This document shows positions 63,789 to 64,000 of a stretch of 64,000 nucleotides of DNA, piece by piece. Position 1 is the first letter of the stretch. The number at the start of each line of letters is the position of its first letter. The stretch lies in NCBI RefSeq assembly GCF_023111095.1, contig NZ_JALGYW010000012.1:109432-173431 (forward strand), given 5' to 3'. The translations under genes were made by a program, and so were the position numbers. This DNA is from Maribellus sp. YY47. GTDB taxonomy: Bacteria; Bacteroidota; Bacteroidia; Bacteroidales; Prolixibacteraceae. The notes under the pieces were generated by a model. The model worked only from the letters and a program-made list of their open reading frames with translations. It was not told the origin of the DNA and did no database searches.

Positions 63789-63928
63789 AACTCTTAACCA
63801 AGCGTCTCCGTTTGGAATATTCTTGTTGTCAGGAGATGGCCCATATACAGGATTTTGAGCAACAGTAGAAAAGAATTGACTAGTCCTAAATAAGCGTTAC
63901 AGATTATTGGACTAAGTTAATAGATTCA

Positions 63929-63962
63929 CAGACCGTTTCAAAGCTAGCTTTGAAACGGTCTG
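63929..63962. terminator. 34-bp perfect palindrome near the window end
   Basis: The arms CAGACCGTTTCAAAGCT and AGCTTTGAAACGGTCTG are perfect inverted repeats with no spacer. On the plus strand TTCTTTT follows, so it could terminate a plus-strand transcript, but no plus-strand gene is visible to its left. It could also be a recombination or element end. Confidence 0.5.
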
Positions 63963-64000
63963 TTCTTTTATAGCTTTTAATTTTAATGGTATCTTGTTTG

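Overview
The window looks like a chromosomal segment from a member of the Bacteroidota. The evidence is a SusC/SusD pair with FecR anti-sigma and ECF sigma factor, a protein with a type IX secretion C-terminal sorting domain, DUF5777/DUF3078/DUF4199 family proteins, Bacteroides-type -7 boxes (TAnnTTTG) and few Shine-Dalgarno sequences. The mixture of anaerobic multihaem respiration and glycan uptake would suit a marine or sediment Marinilabiliales/Prolixibacteraceae-like anaerobe; that placement is inference.

Region 1 (1-13.3 kb) is a respiratory block. The C-terminal part of a Crp/Fnr regulator is followed directly by a perfect TTGAT-N4-ATCAA box. Then come a hexahaem lipoprotein with a collagen-like stretch, a monohaem lipoprotein, a DUF5777 beta-barrel, a C-terminally anchored heptahaem cytochrome with its own cytochrome b561, a 949-residue fusion of 19 c-haem motifs to a cytochrome b domain, a NapC-like seven-haem quinol dehydrogenase, a c554-type tetrahaem protein and a fused ResB-CcsA cytochrome c maturase. 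Three possible quinone/membrane entry points, periplasmic haem wires and an outer-membrane barrel lie together, which suggests an electron route from the quinone pool towards the cell surface or an unidentified acceptor. No terminal reductase is visible.

Region 2 (13.4-20.5 kb) starts with a T9SS-sorted YD-repeat protein. It continues with a molybdenum cofactor operon (MobB-like, MoeA, a short MoaA, MoaC, a MOSC-MogA fusion) preceded by an RNA that resembles the Moco riboswitch. A NUDIX hydrolase, a possible 31-residue membrane protein and an NlpC/P60 peptidase follow on the minus strand.

Region 3 (20.5-49.5 kb) is mostly housekeeping and envelope genes: PgpH-like 7TM-HD phosphodiesterase, S41 peptidase, a PAS histidine kinase with a four-cysteine cluster, DUF3078, a CNNM-type CBS protein, prolyl oligopeptidase, DUF255/FAD oxidoreductase pair, FKBP lipoprotein, GH106-like glycosidase, SGNH hydrolase, a frameshifted amidohydrolase, macrodomain protein, L-serine dehydratase, a MATE transporter with a possible leader peptide, RsgA, DUF4199, DUF2891, an SDR protein without the usual Tyr/Lys, and an M1 aminopeptidase.

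Region 4 (49.5-60.0 kb) is a compact minus-strand glycan-uptake locus: sigma factor, FecR, SusC, SusD and two paralogous DUF5000-type surface lipoproteins, with no glycosidase. It is bracketed by two direct copies of a 76-bp sequence, the 3' end of the M1 aminopeptidase gene, which suggests that the block was inserted at that gene end.

Region 5 (60.0-64 kb) holds a small outer-membrane protein and a visibly more AT-rich minus-strand group: an AbiH-family phage-resistance protein, an unknown single-pass membrane protein and a trypsin-like protease. This is a possible small defence module near the PUL insertion boundary.
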